Positions 35,046-43,127 of a stretch of DNA of 64,000 nucleotides are shown one piece after another. Below the pieces are notes generated by a model that saw only the letters and a list, made by a program, of their open reading frames with translations, did no database searches and had not been told where the DNA came from. The first letter of the stretch is position 1, and each line of letters opens with the position of its first letter. Both the position numbers and the translations under genes were made by a program. The DNA is from Thermaerobacillus caldiproteolyticus (GTDB taxonomy: Bacteria > Bacillota > Bacilli > Bacillales > Anoxybacillaceae), in NCBI RefSeq assembly GCF_013761245.1, contig NZ_JACDUT010000009.1, positions 124,001 to 188,000 on the forward strand. Reading direction: 5' to 3'.

Positions 35046-36059
35046 TTGAAACAAATAACGATGGCTGATGTCGCGAAATTAGCCAATGTTTCAAAAAGTA
35101 CCGTTTCTCAATATTTAAACAAGCGATATGACTACATGAGTGAAGAAACGAAGAAACGGATTGAAAAGGCGATTGATGAATTAGGATATCAGCCAAATTT
35201 TATTGCACGAAGCTTAAAGCAAAAATCGACCGCGACGATAGGGGTCATTGTTTTCAATATTTTGCATATGCTGACGACGCAGGTGCTTCGGGCGATTGAA
35301 GATGTGTGCCAAGAACGGGATTTTCATGTCATCGTCTGCAATACCGATGACGACCCGGAGAAAGAAAAAAAATATATAGAGATGTTACGGGCCAAGCAAG
35401 TGGACGGTTTGATTATTTTTCCGACAGGGAAAAACCTTGAGTTATATGAAAAAATGGCAGAGGAACAATTTCCGCTCGTATTTGTTGACCGGATGGTTCC
35501 AGGCATCCCGGCAGATGCCATCCTTCTTGATAATCACAAAGCAGCCGCATTAGCTGTCAATCATTTAGTCGAACATGGTTATGAACGAATTGGCATCGTG
35601 GCACCGCCGATCGTACCACATGTTATTCCAAGGCTTGAGCGGATCGAAGGATTTAAACACGCGCTTGCTGAAAAAGGGCTTCCAGTCATGGAAGAATATA
35701 TGGTTGGAATGGAGATTTCACGCATAAAAGAGGGGCTAACGCAACTGTTTTCCTCTGATTGCCCTCCAGAAGCGCTATTTGCGATTAACGATTTAACGCT
35801 GATGGAAATCTTGAATTTTGTCAAAGACAATAACATTAGGATTCCCGATGACCTAGCATTAATTAGCATTGATGATGTACCGTTTTCCAATATTTACACA
35901 CCCACGTTAACGACGATTGCTCAGCCAACGTTTGAGATGGGGAAAAAAGCAGCCGAACGATTGTTTATGCAGATAGATCAAAAAAATGAACACCATCAGC
36001 AAATTTTGCGCTTTCCGCCGACGCTAATCCAACGAGGGTCTGTGAAACAACGAACGTAA
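35046..36059 (+). CDS. gntR: LacI-family regulator of the gluconate operon
   Basis: A 337-residue LacI/GalR repressor: N-terminal helix-turn-helix and hinge (TMADVAKLANVSKSTVSQYL, residues 5-24, hinge to about 60) followed by a periplasmic-binding-protein-like ligand domain. TTG 35046 is the start, with AAGGGG upstream. It is first in an operon with gluconate kinase and permease genes and is surrounded by CG-centred palindromes that are likely its operators, including one before gntP. B. subtilis uses an unrelated GntR-family repressor in the equivalent operon, so the symbol reflects role, not orthology. Confidence 0.82.
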   Translation: MKQITMADVAKLANVSKSTVSQYLNKRYDYMSEETKKRIEKAIDELGYQPNFIARSLKQKSTATIGVIVFNILHMLTTQVLRAIEDVCQERDFHVIVCNTDDDPEKEKKYIEMLRAKQVDGLIIFPTGKNLELYEKMAEEQFPLVFVDRMVPGIPADAILLDNHKAAALAVNHLVEHGYERIGIVAPPIVPHVIPRLERIEGFKHALAEKGLPVMEEYMVGMEISRIKEGLTQLFSSDCPPEALFAINDLTLMEILNFVKDNNIRIPDDLALISIDDVPFSNIYTPTLTTIAQPTFEMGKKAAERLFMQIDQKNEHHQQILRFPPTLIQRGSVKQRT

Positions 36060-36080
36060 GAGAAAAGAGGGGGAAGTACG

Positions 36081-37625
36081 GTGAACAGTAGTCAAGACAT
36101 TGTCATTGGAGTCGATATTGGAACAACAAGTACAAAAGCAGTAGCATTTGGGGAACAAGGTCATGTGCTTTCGTCTCATGCAATTGATTATCCAATTGTG
36201 CAGCCGCATCCTGGCTGGGCCGAACAGGATCCCGATGTTATTTTTTCTGCTGTAGTCAAAAGTGTAAACGCTGTCATTACCAAAGCGAATATTGGTCATG
36301 GGCGAATTAAAGCGTTAGGGTTTAGTGCTGCGATGCACTCGCTTATTGCGCTTGATGAGTCAGGCCGTCCTCTTACCCGCTGCATTATTTGGGCGGACAA
36401 TCGAAGCGGCAAACAATCGGAGAGGCTTTTAAAAGAAATGAATGGATTGGATATTTACAAACGAACAGGAACACCGATTCATCCGATGTCACCTCTTCCC
36501 AAATTACTTTGGTTGAAAGAAGAAATGCCTGAATTATTTCGTAAAGCCTATAAATTTGTCTCAATAAAAGAATATGTGTTGTATCGGCTGTACTCTCAAT
36601 ACGTTGTCGATTATTCAATCGCTTCCGCAACTGGTTTGTTTCGACTTGATACGCTTGATTGGGATGTGGATGTTTTACATCTTCTTGGTATTACACGCGA
36701 GCATTTGTCCGAACTTGTTCCGACGACGCATATAGTGCGGGGGATGAAGAGAGAATGGGCGGAACAAATGGCGCTTCATCCGGATGTGCCTGTAATTGTC
36801 GGAGCGAGCGATGGAGTGCTTGCCAATGTGGGAGTTGGAGCCGTTTTACCGGGAGAGGCGGCGATTACGATTGGAACAAGCGGCGCGGTTCGTACCATTT
36901 CTCCCGTGCAAAAAACCGATGAAAAAGGGCGAACATTTTGTTATGCGCTTACGGAACATCATTGGGTTGTTGGTGGACCAACAAACAATGGCGGCATTCT
37001 TTTACGATGGTTGCGCGACGAGTTCGGCGGTCAAGAGCGCGAAGTGGCGAAAAAGCTCGGGATTGACCCGTATGACTTATTGACTCAATATGCGCAAAAT
37101 GTCCCTGCTGGCTCTGAAGGGTTGCTATTTCTTCCGTTCTTATCGGGGGAGCGCGCGCCGTACTGGAATGCGAACGCAAGAGGAACATTTTTTGGCATCA
37201 GCCTTCATCATAAACGGGAGCATTTTATTCGCGCTGTCATGGAAGGGGTATGTATGAGCGTATTTTCTGTTGCTCTAGCAATTCGCGATGTAACTGGGCC
37301 GTTATCCGAAATTCGCGTGTCAGGCGGATTTGCGAAATCACCGTTTTGGCGGCAAATGCTGGCCGATATGATGGGAAAAGAACTGCTTGTTCCGGAAACG
37401 CACGAAGCTTCAGCGTTAGGAGCGGCGGCACTTGCCTTGTATGCTCTCGGTGATATCCCGTCACTAGACACGGCGAAAACGTGGATCCAAATTACATCAC
37501 GCCATGTGCCAAATAAAGAAAATACTCTTATTTATTCAGAACTGTTTGATATGTATATGCGGTTATACGATCGATTGAAAGATGAATTTGATGTTATTGC
37601 TTCGTTTCAACGGAAGGACTCATAG
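36081..37625 (+). CDS. gntK: Gluconate kinase (FGGY family)
   Basis: A 514-residue sugar kinase that phosphorylates D-gluconate to 6-phosphogluconate. The N-terminal FGGY domain opens IVIGVDIGTTSTKAVAFGE (ATP-binding loop) and contains CIIWADNRS; the C-terminal domain has IRVSGGFAKSPFWRQMLADM and EASALGAAALA. Length and motifs match Bacillus GntK. GTG 36081 follows AGAGGGGGAAG. It sits between the LacI-type regulator and gntP; no 6-phosphogluconate dehydrogenase gene (gntZ) follows here. Confidence 0.92.
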   Translation: MNSSQDIVIGVDIGTTSTKAVAFGEQGHVLSSHAIDYPIVQPHPGWAEQDPDVIFSAVVKSVNAVITKANIGHGRIKALGFSAAMHSLIALDESGRPLTRCIIWADNRSGKQSERLLKEMNGLDIYKRTGTPIHPMSPLPKLLWLKEEMPELFRKAYKFVSIKEYVLYRLYSQYVVDYSIASATGLFRLDTLDWDVDVLHLLGITREHLSELVPTTHIVRGMKREWAEQMALHPDVPVIVGASDGVLANVGVGAVLPGEAAITIGTSGAVRTISPVQKTDEKGRTFCYALTEHHWVVGGPTNNGGILLRWLRDEFGGQEREVAKKLGIDPYDLLTQYAQNVPAGSEGLLFLPFLSGERAPYWNANARGTFFGISLHHKREHFIRAVMEGVCMSVFSVALAIRDVTGPLSEIRVSGGFAKSPFWRQMLADMMGKELLVPETHEASALGAAALALYALGDIPSLDTAKTWIQITSRHVPNKENTLIYSELFDMYMRLYDRLKDEFDVIASFQRKDS

Positions 37626-37649
37626 CTAGATTCATAGTTATACATCATT

Positions 37650-37665
37650 ACTAAATCGGTTTAGT
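37650..37665. promoter_or_regulatory. Gluconate-regulator operator, copy 3, before gntP
   Basis: ACTAAATCGGTTTAGT differs from copy 2 by one base and retains the palindrome apart from the centre. An operator here points to a separately regulated gntP transcript or a roadblock. Confidence 0.65.
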
Positions 37666-37699
37666 TCACATGAAGTACAACAGAGGGGGAACGAGAAGT

Positions 37700-39049
37700 A
37701 TGGGAATTGCTATTGTAATTGCTGCCATCGTTGTGTTGCTTTTGCTTATTACGATTGCGAAAATGCATCCATTTGTCGCCTTAATTTTAACAGCGGTTGG
37801 TGTCGGACTGGCAATGGGAATGCCGATTGTCGCACCTTCTCCAGAAACGCCCGGAATCATTGATTCCATTAAAGCAGGACTTGGAAACACGCTTGGATTT
37901 TTAGCTATTGTCTTAGCTCTTGGGACGATGCTTGGGAAAATGATGGCTGAGTCAGGCGGAGCAGAACGAATTGCAAAAACGCTCATTGACCGTTTTGGTC
38001 AAAAACGCGTCCATTGGGCAATGATGGTCGTTGCTTTCTTAGTGGGGATTCCGGTATTCTTCCAAGTGGGATTTGTCTTATTAATTCCTCTTGTTTTTAC
38101 GATTGCTATGGAAACAGGAATTTCACTTGTGACAATCGGCATTCCGCTTGTAGCTGGATTATCGGTCGTGCACGGTCTTGTGCCACCTCATCCAGCAGCG
38201 ATGGCAGCTGTTGGAATTTTCAAAGCCGATGTAGGCCGGACGATTTTGTATTCGATAATTGTTGGATTGCCAACAGCGATTATCGCAGGACCATTGTTCG
38301 GAAAATGGATTGGAACGCGTCTGCATAAAACTGTGCCAGCGGAAATCGCCGAACAGCTGGTTCAACATAAGGAAGAGAGAGAACTTCCGGGGTTTGCAAA
38401 CACCCTATTTACGATTTTACTTCCAGTTTTTTTAATGCTTATTGCTTCCGTTGCGGATGTCACGTTAGATAAAACAACAGAGTTAGCGAAAGTATTGCAC
38501 TTTATCGGTGATCCCGTTGTGGCTCTATTAATCGCTACAGTCTACTCGTTTTTCAGCCTTGGTTATGCACGAGGATTCAATCGCGATCAAGTATTGAAAT
38601 TTGCCAATGACTGCCTTGGACCAGTAGCGAATATTTTACTCGTTATCGGTGCAGGCGGGGCATTCAATAAAGTGTTACTCGATTCTGGCATTGGTACGCA
38701 AATTGCCGATTTAGCGAAACATTCTCATATTTCCCCTCTGTTTTTAGGTTGGGGAATTGCGGCACTCATTCGTGTTGCGACGGGATCAGCTACAGTATCG
38801 ATGATGACGGCAGCCGGCATTGTCGCGCCGATTGCCGCTAGCATCCCAGGCACGAACATAGAATTGCTAGTGCTGGCCACCGGAGCCGGTTCATTAATTT
38901 TATCCCACGTCAACGACTCCGGCTTCTGGATGATTAAAGAATATTTCGGAATGACCGTAAAAGAAACATTAATGACGTGGACCGTGATGGAAACGATTAT
39001 TTCGGTAGTTGCCCTAGGGTTTATTGCATTGTTGAGTCTAGTACTTTAA
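37700..39049 (+). CDS. gntP: Gluconate:H+ symporter
   Basis: A 449-residue permease with about twelve to fourteen membrane helices, GntP family. Characteristic segments are GLVPPHPAAMAAVGIFKAD (about residue 165), GAGGAFNKVLLDSGIG and LSHVNDSGFWMIKEYFGM near the C-terminus. ATG 37700 is used: GAGGGGG lies upstream and the length then equals that of B. subtilis GntP, while the upstream ATG 37670 has no SD and lies next to the operator. A strong terminator follows. Confidence 0.93.
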   Translation: MGIAIVIAAIVVLLLLITIAKMHPFVALILTAVGVGLAMGMPIVAPSPETPGIIDSIKAGLGNTLGFLAIVLALGTMLGKMMAESGGAERIAKTLIDRFGQKRVHWAMMVVAFLVGIPVFFQVGFVLLIPLVFTIAMETGISLVTIGIPLVAGLSVVHGLVPPHPAAMAAVGIFKADVGRTILYSIIVGLPTAIIAGPLFGKWIGTRLHKTVPAEIAEQLVQHKEERELPGFANTLFTILLPVFLMLIASVADVTLDKTTELAKVLHFIGDPVVALLIATVYSFFSLGYARGFNRDQVLKFANDCLGPVANILLVIGAGGAFNKVLLDSGIGTQIADLAKHSHISPLFLGWGIAALIRVATGSATVSMMTAAGIVAPIAASIPGTNIELLVLATGAGSLILSHVNDSGFWMIKEYFGMTVKETLMTWTVMETIISVVALGFIALLSLVL

Positions 39050-39062
39050 AGATAGTGAAACG

Positions 39063-39109
39063 AAAAAACGTCAGGACTTGTTGAGGCAAGTTCCTGACGT
39101 TTTGTTTTT
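39063..39109 (+). terminator. Terminator of the gluconate operon
   Basis: AAAACGTCAGGA-CTTG pairs with CAAG-TTCCTGACGTTTT around a TTGAGG loop, followed by GTTTTT. Confidence 0.9.
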
Positions 39110-39364
39110 ATTATTTAAAGTACGAAAAATTATCACTGAAATACATCGAAGTCTCTAAATTTTTTCTTATAAACTTAAAAATTGTGATTGACACTATAAA
39201 TTTATGTGAGGTTTTATAACAAAGTTTTAAGTATTTATTATATTTTTAGATTTTTTATCGTTTTATAAAAATATAATATTGTTTATAAAATTAACATATA
39301 ACATTAGGAAATATTACATAAAATTTGAAAGGGGGGAAAGCAGTAGACGTACATTCCTAGCTGT
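39110..39364. other. Very AT-rich intergenic DNA
   Basis: A strongly AT-rich stretch with runs such as TTTTATAAAAATATAATATT; no gene or defined site seen. Confidence 0.4.
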
Positions 39365-39844
39365 TTACAAAAGTTGTTTGATAAGCAGCAGTTCATCACG
39401 GATCGGAATGCCGTCTGAGCTGACGAGCGGAATGCTTGGTTTTATTTGTCTTGCTTTTTCCACAGCATTCGGGAAAACCTTAACAATCTGGTAACCCCGT
39501 TTTTGATAAAAGCGCAGAGCGTGCAAATTATCGTTCGTCGTGATTAAGCGGATCGTGACGCATCCATGCTGCGCGGCAAATGCTTCCACTTGTTGCAACA
39601 GGGCACTGCCGACTCCTTGATTTTCGATCACACTGTCTAGCGAAATAATCTCGCATTCTTCTGCTTTGAAGATATAAGTAATGAGCCCCACTATTTCTCC
39701 GCTGTCTTGGATTGCGGCAAACCCATCCAGCTCGCTGCAATCATACACTCCCGTCGAAACGACCATTTGCGGGCTCCCCCAATGGATGGTAAAAAATTGC
39801 TGCACGGTTGAGCGGTCTAGGAGATGGATAGGAATAATGTTCAT
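39365..39844 (-). CDS. GNAT-family N-acetyltransferase
   Basis: A 159-residue acetyl-CoA-dependent acetyltransferase. The GNAT fold is clear: IISLDSVIENQGVGSALLQQ (about 75-94) holds the acetyl-CoA-binding loop (normally Q/RxxGxG/A; here QGVGSA), and LHALRFYQKRGYQ near residue 125 is the conserved C-terminal motif. The substrate is unknown. ATG 39844 follows AAGGAGTG with 8-nt spacing; the reading frame stays open upstream, but that part crosses a terminator and lacks an SD. Confidence 0.82.
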   Translation of the reverse strand: MNIIPIHLLDRSTVQQFFTIHWGSPQMVVSTGVYDCSELDGFAAIQDSGEIVGLITYIFKAEECEIISLDSVIENQGVGSALLQQVEAFAAQHGCVTIRLITTNDNLHALRFYQKRGYQIVKVFPNAVEKARQIKPSIPLVSSDGIPIRDELLLIKQLL

Positions 39845-39914
39845 GTTTCTAGCACTCCTTGTCATAATTGTACTTAAATTCATCATACAAGAATAAGTGC
39901 TCTTTGTCTGTTCA

Positions 39915-39957
39915 TAAAAAAGCCTAGTGCCACCAAAAATGTGAAGGATGGCGCTAG
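39915..39957 (-). terminator. Terminator on the minus strand, end of the 40-45 kb operon
   Basis: On the minus strand CTAGCGCCA (39957-39949) pairs with TGGCACTAG (39932-39924) with one mismatch, followed by TTTTTT (39920-39915). It would end transcripts from the cyclase-family operon before the GNAT gene. Confidence 0.6.
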
Positions 39958-40020
39958 TGATGAAGAAGTGGCGACTCACCATTTAACATATACGGTTCTG
40001 TTTGGATAATAATAATTTAA

Positions 40021-40154
40021 GGCGGCGGACAGGAGAAATTAGTGCAGAATTTTAAAGGTGAAGCGCCGAATAGAGAATGGGCAAGTACCACGAGAGATTC
40101 ACGGGAACATCCGCTGTAAGCCCTCCGCTTTAGCCGTTGGGCAGTTGAACGGCT
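40021..40154 (+). mobile_element. Probable 3' remnant of an IS200/IS605-type element
   Basis: Bases 40021-40119 read as 32 codons resembling the basic, unstructured C-terminal tail of TnpB/OrfB proteins (EWASTTRDSREHPL then TAA). They are followed by AAGCCCTCCGCTTTAGCCGT and a hairpin (AGCCGTT 40132-40138 / AACGGCT 40148-40154) like IS605-family right ends. No transposase domain remains. The frame starts after a stop at 40018. Confidence 0.4.
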
Positions 40155-40192
40155 TCCTTAACCAATGAACAGAATATTTTTTACGGCTTCAA

Positions 40193-40855
40193 TTAGTATG
40201 AGTCCAATTCCACTGCCACCGCTCTTACCGGCGAGCCGTCACATTCCGGCAAATAAAGGGGAAGCGCGATAATGTACGGATTGGCAAAGTCGATTTTATC
40301 GAAGTTCGTAAAATTTTCCCCAATTACTCCATTTGCAGCGGTAATTGCCTCATGTGCAGGGAAGGAAGAACCGTCAGGCGGATCGATGTTTAACGCATCG
40401 ATGAAAAACGTGCGGATTCCTCGTTCCAACATTGCCAGGATGACGTCGATGGCAACGTACGGGTGGCGAAAATAGCGCTCCGTTCCCGCATATTGGGACC
40501 AACCAGTGTGAAACAGGGCAATCATTCCCGGTTCCAGCTGCGGCAAATAAGCAGTGACATCGTCTAGTGTAACCGCTTCTCCATTGTTTTTTTTCGTCAC
40601 ATCGATGACAATTCCTTTGCCAAGAAAATACGTTAACGGAACCTCATCGATTCGCAGGCCATCTTCGCGAAAATGAAAGGGGGCGTCCACATGTGTGCCA
40701 GTATGCGAACCAAGAACAAGGCGGCTGACATGGTAGCCGTTTTGGGCGAATGTTGCCGCCGGCTCAATATATGGTTTTGGATCCCCTGGGTAAACCGGGG
40801 TTTGTGAAGTTATTGGCATCGATAGATCCACGATTTTTTTGATGTTCATGTCCAT
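40193..40855 (-). CDS. Cyclase-family metal-dependent hydrolase (kynurenine formamidase-like)
   Basis: A 220-residue member of the cyclase/kynurenine formamidase family (PF04199). The metal-binding signature HTGTHVDAPFHF is present (about residues 51-62), with further ligands likely in FFIDALNIDPP and the C-terminal PLYLPECDGSPVRAVA. These enzymes hydrolyse N-formyl, isatin-type or other cyclic and amide bonds; here the neighbours (amidase, ureohydrolase, GABA pathway) argue for an amide or guanidino derivative rather than tryptophan catabolism, but the substrate is unknown. It overlaps the nitrilase gene by 10 nt and is last in the operon. Confidence 0.8.
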   Translation of the reverse strand: MDMNIKKIVDLSMPITSQTPVYPGDPKPYIEPAATFAQNGYHVSRLVLGSHTGTHVDAPFHFREDGLRIDEVPLTYFLGKGIVIDVTKKNNGEAVTLDDVTAYLPQLEPGMIALFHTGWSQYAGTERYFRHPYVAIDVILAMLERGIRTFFIDALNIDPPDGSSFPAHEAITAANGVIGENFTNFDKIDFANPYIIALPLYLPECDGSPVRAVAVELDSY

Positions 40856-41664
40856 TCCACTCCTTTATAAACATCTGTTCGCCGCTCATTCATCATCGTG
40901 TAAAAGGTTTGCTTTAATTCTTGACGCCAGTTCTCATCTATCATTGCTCGTATGATTGTTTCTTGATCATCCATGTTGGCGGCGGCAATTTCGTTTCCAT
41001 CTGGTCCATAAATAGAGGATAAACCAAAGAAATAGAAAGGAAAAGACCGGCCCACTTGATTACATGCAGCGACATAGACGGTATTATCGATCGCGCGTGC
41101 CATCGCAAATTTTTGAAAAGGCTCGTGAAACGGGGATTCCCACGCACACGGAACGAGAAGAAGCTCGGCTCCATGAACAGCCAAATACCTTGCTAGTTCT
41201 GGAAAAGCTAAGTCCCAACAAATCATCAAACCGATGCGGCCGAGATCTGTATCTACTAGGATTGGTTTTGATCCGGGAGTAAACCACGCTTTTTCTAACG
41301 GGGTTAAATGGATTTTTCGATAATTCCCTACACATTGTCCGCTTGGATGAATCAGGATGAGAGAGTTATAGAGATTTACCTCGTCATCTTTTTCGACGTA
41401 TCCGTAAGCAATATATAATTGAAGTTTTTGTGCAAGCCTGCTCATTCGCTGAAAGATAAAACCATCCCATGCTTGCGCAACGTCTTTCAGCGTTTCTGAC
41501 AAAATGTAACCAGTGATACAAAGTTCTGGGAACAGAAGAAGACGGACATCGGGAAATTTTTGTTTGCATTCGTTTGCGATGGCTTCCATTTTTGCGAGGT
41601 TGCCAGAAATATCGCCATTTACCGATGTCATTTGCGCCAGTGCTATTTCATACGATGTTGCCAT
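40846..41664 (-). CDS. Nitrilase-superfamily carbon-nitrogen hydrolase
   Basis: A 272-residue amidase of the nitrilase superfamily with the complete Glu-Lys-Cys triad: E47 in LLFPELCITG, K117 in YRKIHLTPLEK and C149 in LMICWDLAFPE. Such enzymes cleave linear amides or N-carbamoyl compounds to acid and ammonia. In this operon it could act on an omega-amide, an N-carbamoyl amine or a guanidino-acid amide upstream of the ureohydrolase; this is inference. ATG 41664 is preceded by GGAGGG. It lies 3 nt from the permease gene and overlaps the cyclase-family gene. Confidence 0.82.
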   Translation of the reverse strand: MATSYEIALAQMTSVNGDISGNLAKMEAIANECKQKFPDVRLLLFPELCITGYILSETLKDVAQAWDGFIFQRMSRLAQKLQLYIAYGYVEKDDEVNLYNSLILIHPSGQCVGNYRKIHLTPLEKAWFTPGSKPILVDTDLGRIGLMICWDLAFPELARYLAVHGAELLLVPCAWESPFHEPFQKFAMARAIDNTVYVAACNQVGRSFPFYFFGLSSIYGPDGNEIAAANMDDQETIIRAMIDENWRQELKQTFYTMMNERRTDVYKGVEWT

Positions 41665-41667
41665 GAA

Positions 41668-43044
41668 TTATCCCTCCATGCTAGTGGGAGCGTGGAGTTC
41701 CACGGTATGCGCTCTGCTCGATGTTTGTTTTGTGATTTTCATCAGTCCCCAATAGCCTGCTCCTGATAAGAGAAACGTTAACATGGTTGAGCCGATCGCA
41801 AGCGGATGAACATACGTAAAGTAATAGGCGAAAACGGCTCCGATGATATATGTCACATATGCGGCCACATTGACACCTTTTTGATACCGATACCGTCCTT
41901 TTGTATCAAAAAGAATATCTTCTGCATCATACGCTCCTTTTTTGATCAAAAAGTAATCGACGAGAACAATGGCGAATACAGGAATGAACAGTGTCGCAAT
42001 GAGCATAATAAAATTAAAGAAATGGGACATGAGTGCTTCTTTTAACAAGGCACCGAGAGTACAAATGATTCCCATGATCAATGTCGGTTTCCAAAATCCT
42101 GCGCGTGGGAATACGTTCATAAAGGACATCGTCGCACTATATAATGCCATGACGTTGGTAGATAGTACAGAAAAGAAGACGACAATGGATGCGATTAATC
42201 CAAACCCGTAAGCGGCAAGGAGAATAGTAGGGTCGTATGTTCGTTCCATGTTGGAAGCAATGCTAAACCCACTGACGACAGCACCGAGCCCCATCGCTAC
42301 AATCGAAGCGACAAGATAGCCAAAATAGGTTCCCCAAAATCCGCTTTTTTCCGACTGACAGTTTCGGTTAAAATCACAAACGGTCGACATCCATGAAAAT
42401 GCTGTTGCAACGACGATATCAAACGCGATGATCGTGGTGACCGATGGATGCTTGCTTAGTTTTATTTCTAATAGTGTGGAGATGTGATACGTCGTAAAAA
42501 TTTTATAAAAAACGAGAAAAGATAAAAGTAACATGGAGATCGATATATATTTTTCGATTCGTTCGACCCCGCGGTGGCCGAAAATCGTCATCATCACGAC
42601 AAGCAGTTCGGTTAAAATTACAAATAAATTAATATTGCTGTATCCCGTAGCGTAATGAACCGCGTAATTCAGACTAAGGCCAGCCATATATGCTTGAATC
42701 CAACTCCAGCCTATTAAAATAACCGTATTGACAAGGGCTGGAAGGATCGCACCCTTTTGTCCGAAGGCAGCCCTGGTAATGACCATGGTGGGGAGCCCGG
42801 TTCGAATGCCAATGTTTCCGGTAAGAGCGAGCGGAATGGCGCCGATTGCGGAGCCGACAATAATCGCAAGCATCGCATTGGTAAAGGAAATATCGGGAAC
42901 GAACATCATACCTGTCATCACGGTAGTAATGACGACGTTGGCAGCAATCCAAAGAGTAAAGGTACTAAAAAAATTCATACTCCGTTCGTTCATTGATGTT
43001 GGTCGAATATCATCATGTCCAAAACATTCTGTCCATTTCGCCAT
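41668..43044 (-). CDS. NCS1-family nucleobase/cation symporter
   Basis: A 458-residue permease with about twelve membrane helices, in the family that moves cytosine, allantoin, hydantoins, thiamine and similar nitrogen compounds with Na+ or H+. Family features are TRAAFGQKGAILPALVNTVILIGW near residue 90 and AFSWMSTVCDFNRNC near residue 215. ATG 43044 is taken as the start because AAGGAGGAG lies just upstream; the frame is open further but not coding-like. As part of the ureohydrolase operon it probably imports the pathway's substrate. Confidence 0.85.
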   Translation of the reverse strand: MAKWTECFGHDDIRPTSMNERSMNFFSTFTLWIAANVVITTVMTGMMFVPDISFTNAMLAIIVGSAIGAIPLALTGNIGIRTGLPTMVITRAAFGQKGAILPALVNTVILIGWSWIQAYMAGLSLNYAVHYATGYSNINLFVILTELLVVMMTIFGHRGVERIEKYISISMLLLSFLVFYKIFTTYHISTLLEIKLSKHPSVTTIIAFDIVVATAFSWMSTVCDFNRNCQSEKSGFWGTYFGYLVASIVAMGLGAVVSGFSIASNMERTYDPTILLAAYGFGLIASIVVFFSVLSTNVMALYSATMSFMNVFPRAGFWKPTLIMGIICTLGALLKEALMSHFFNFIMLIATLFIPVFAIVLVDYFLIKKGAYDAEDILFDTKGRYRYQKGVNVAAYVTYIIGAVFAYYFTYVHPLAIGSTMLTFLLSGAGYWGLMKITKQTSSRAHTVELHAPTSMEG

Positions 43045-43127
43045 CAACAACTCCTCCTTGGTTATTTTTGAATATTCAGAATAATTTTTGTATACATCGA
43101 TTTCGTCCTTGCGACGAAATCGAAAAG

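Noticed and set aside
39110-39364. AT-rich tract considered as a possible replication or attachment site
   Set aside because: No repeated boxes, direct repeats or flanking integrase gene; it is simply AT-rich spacer.
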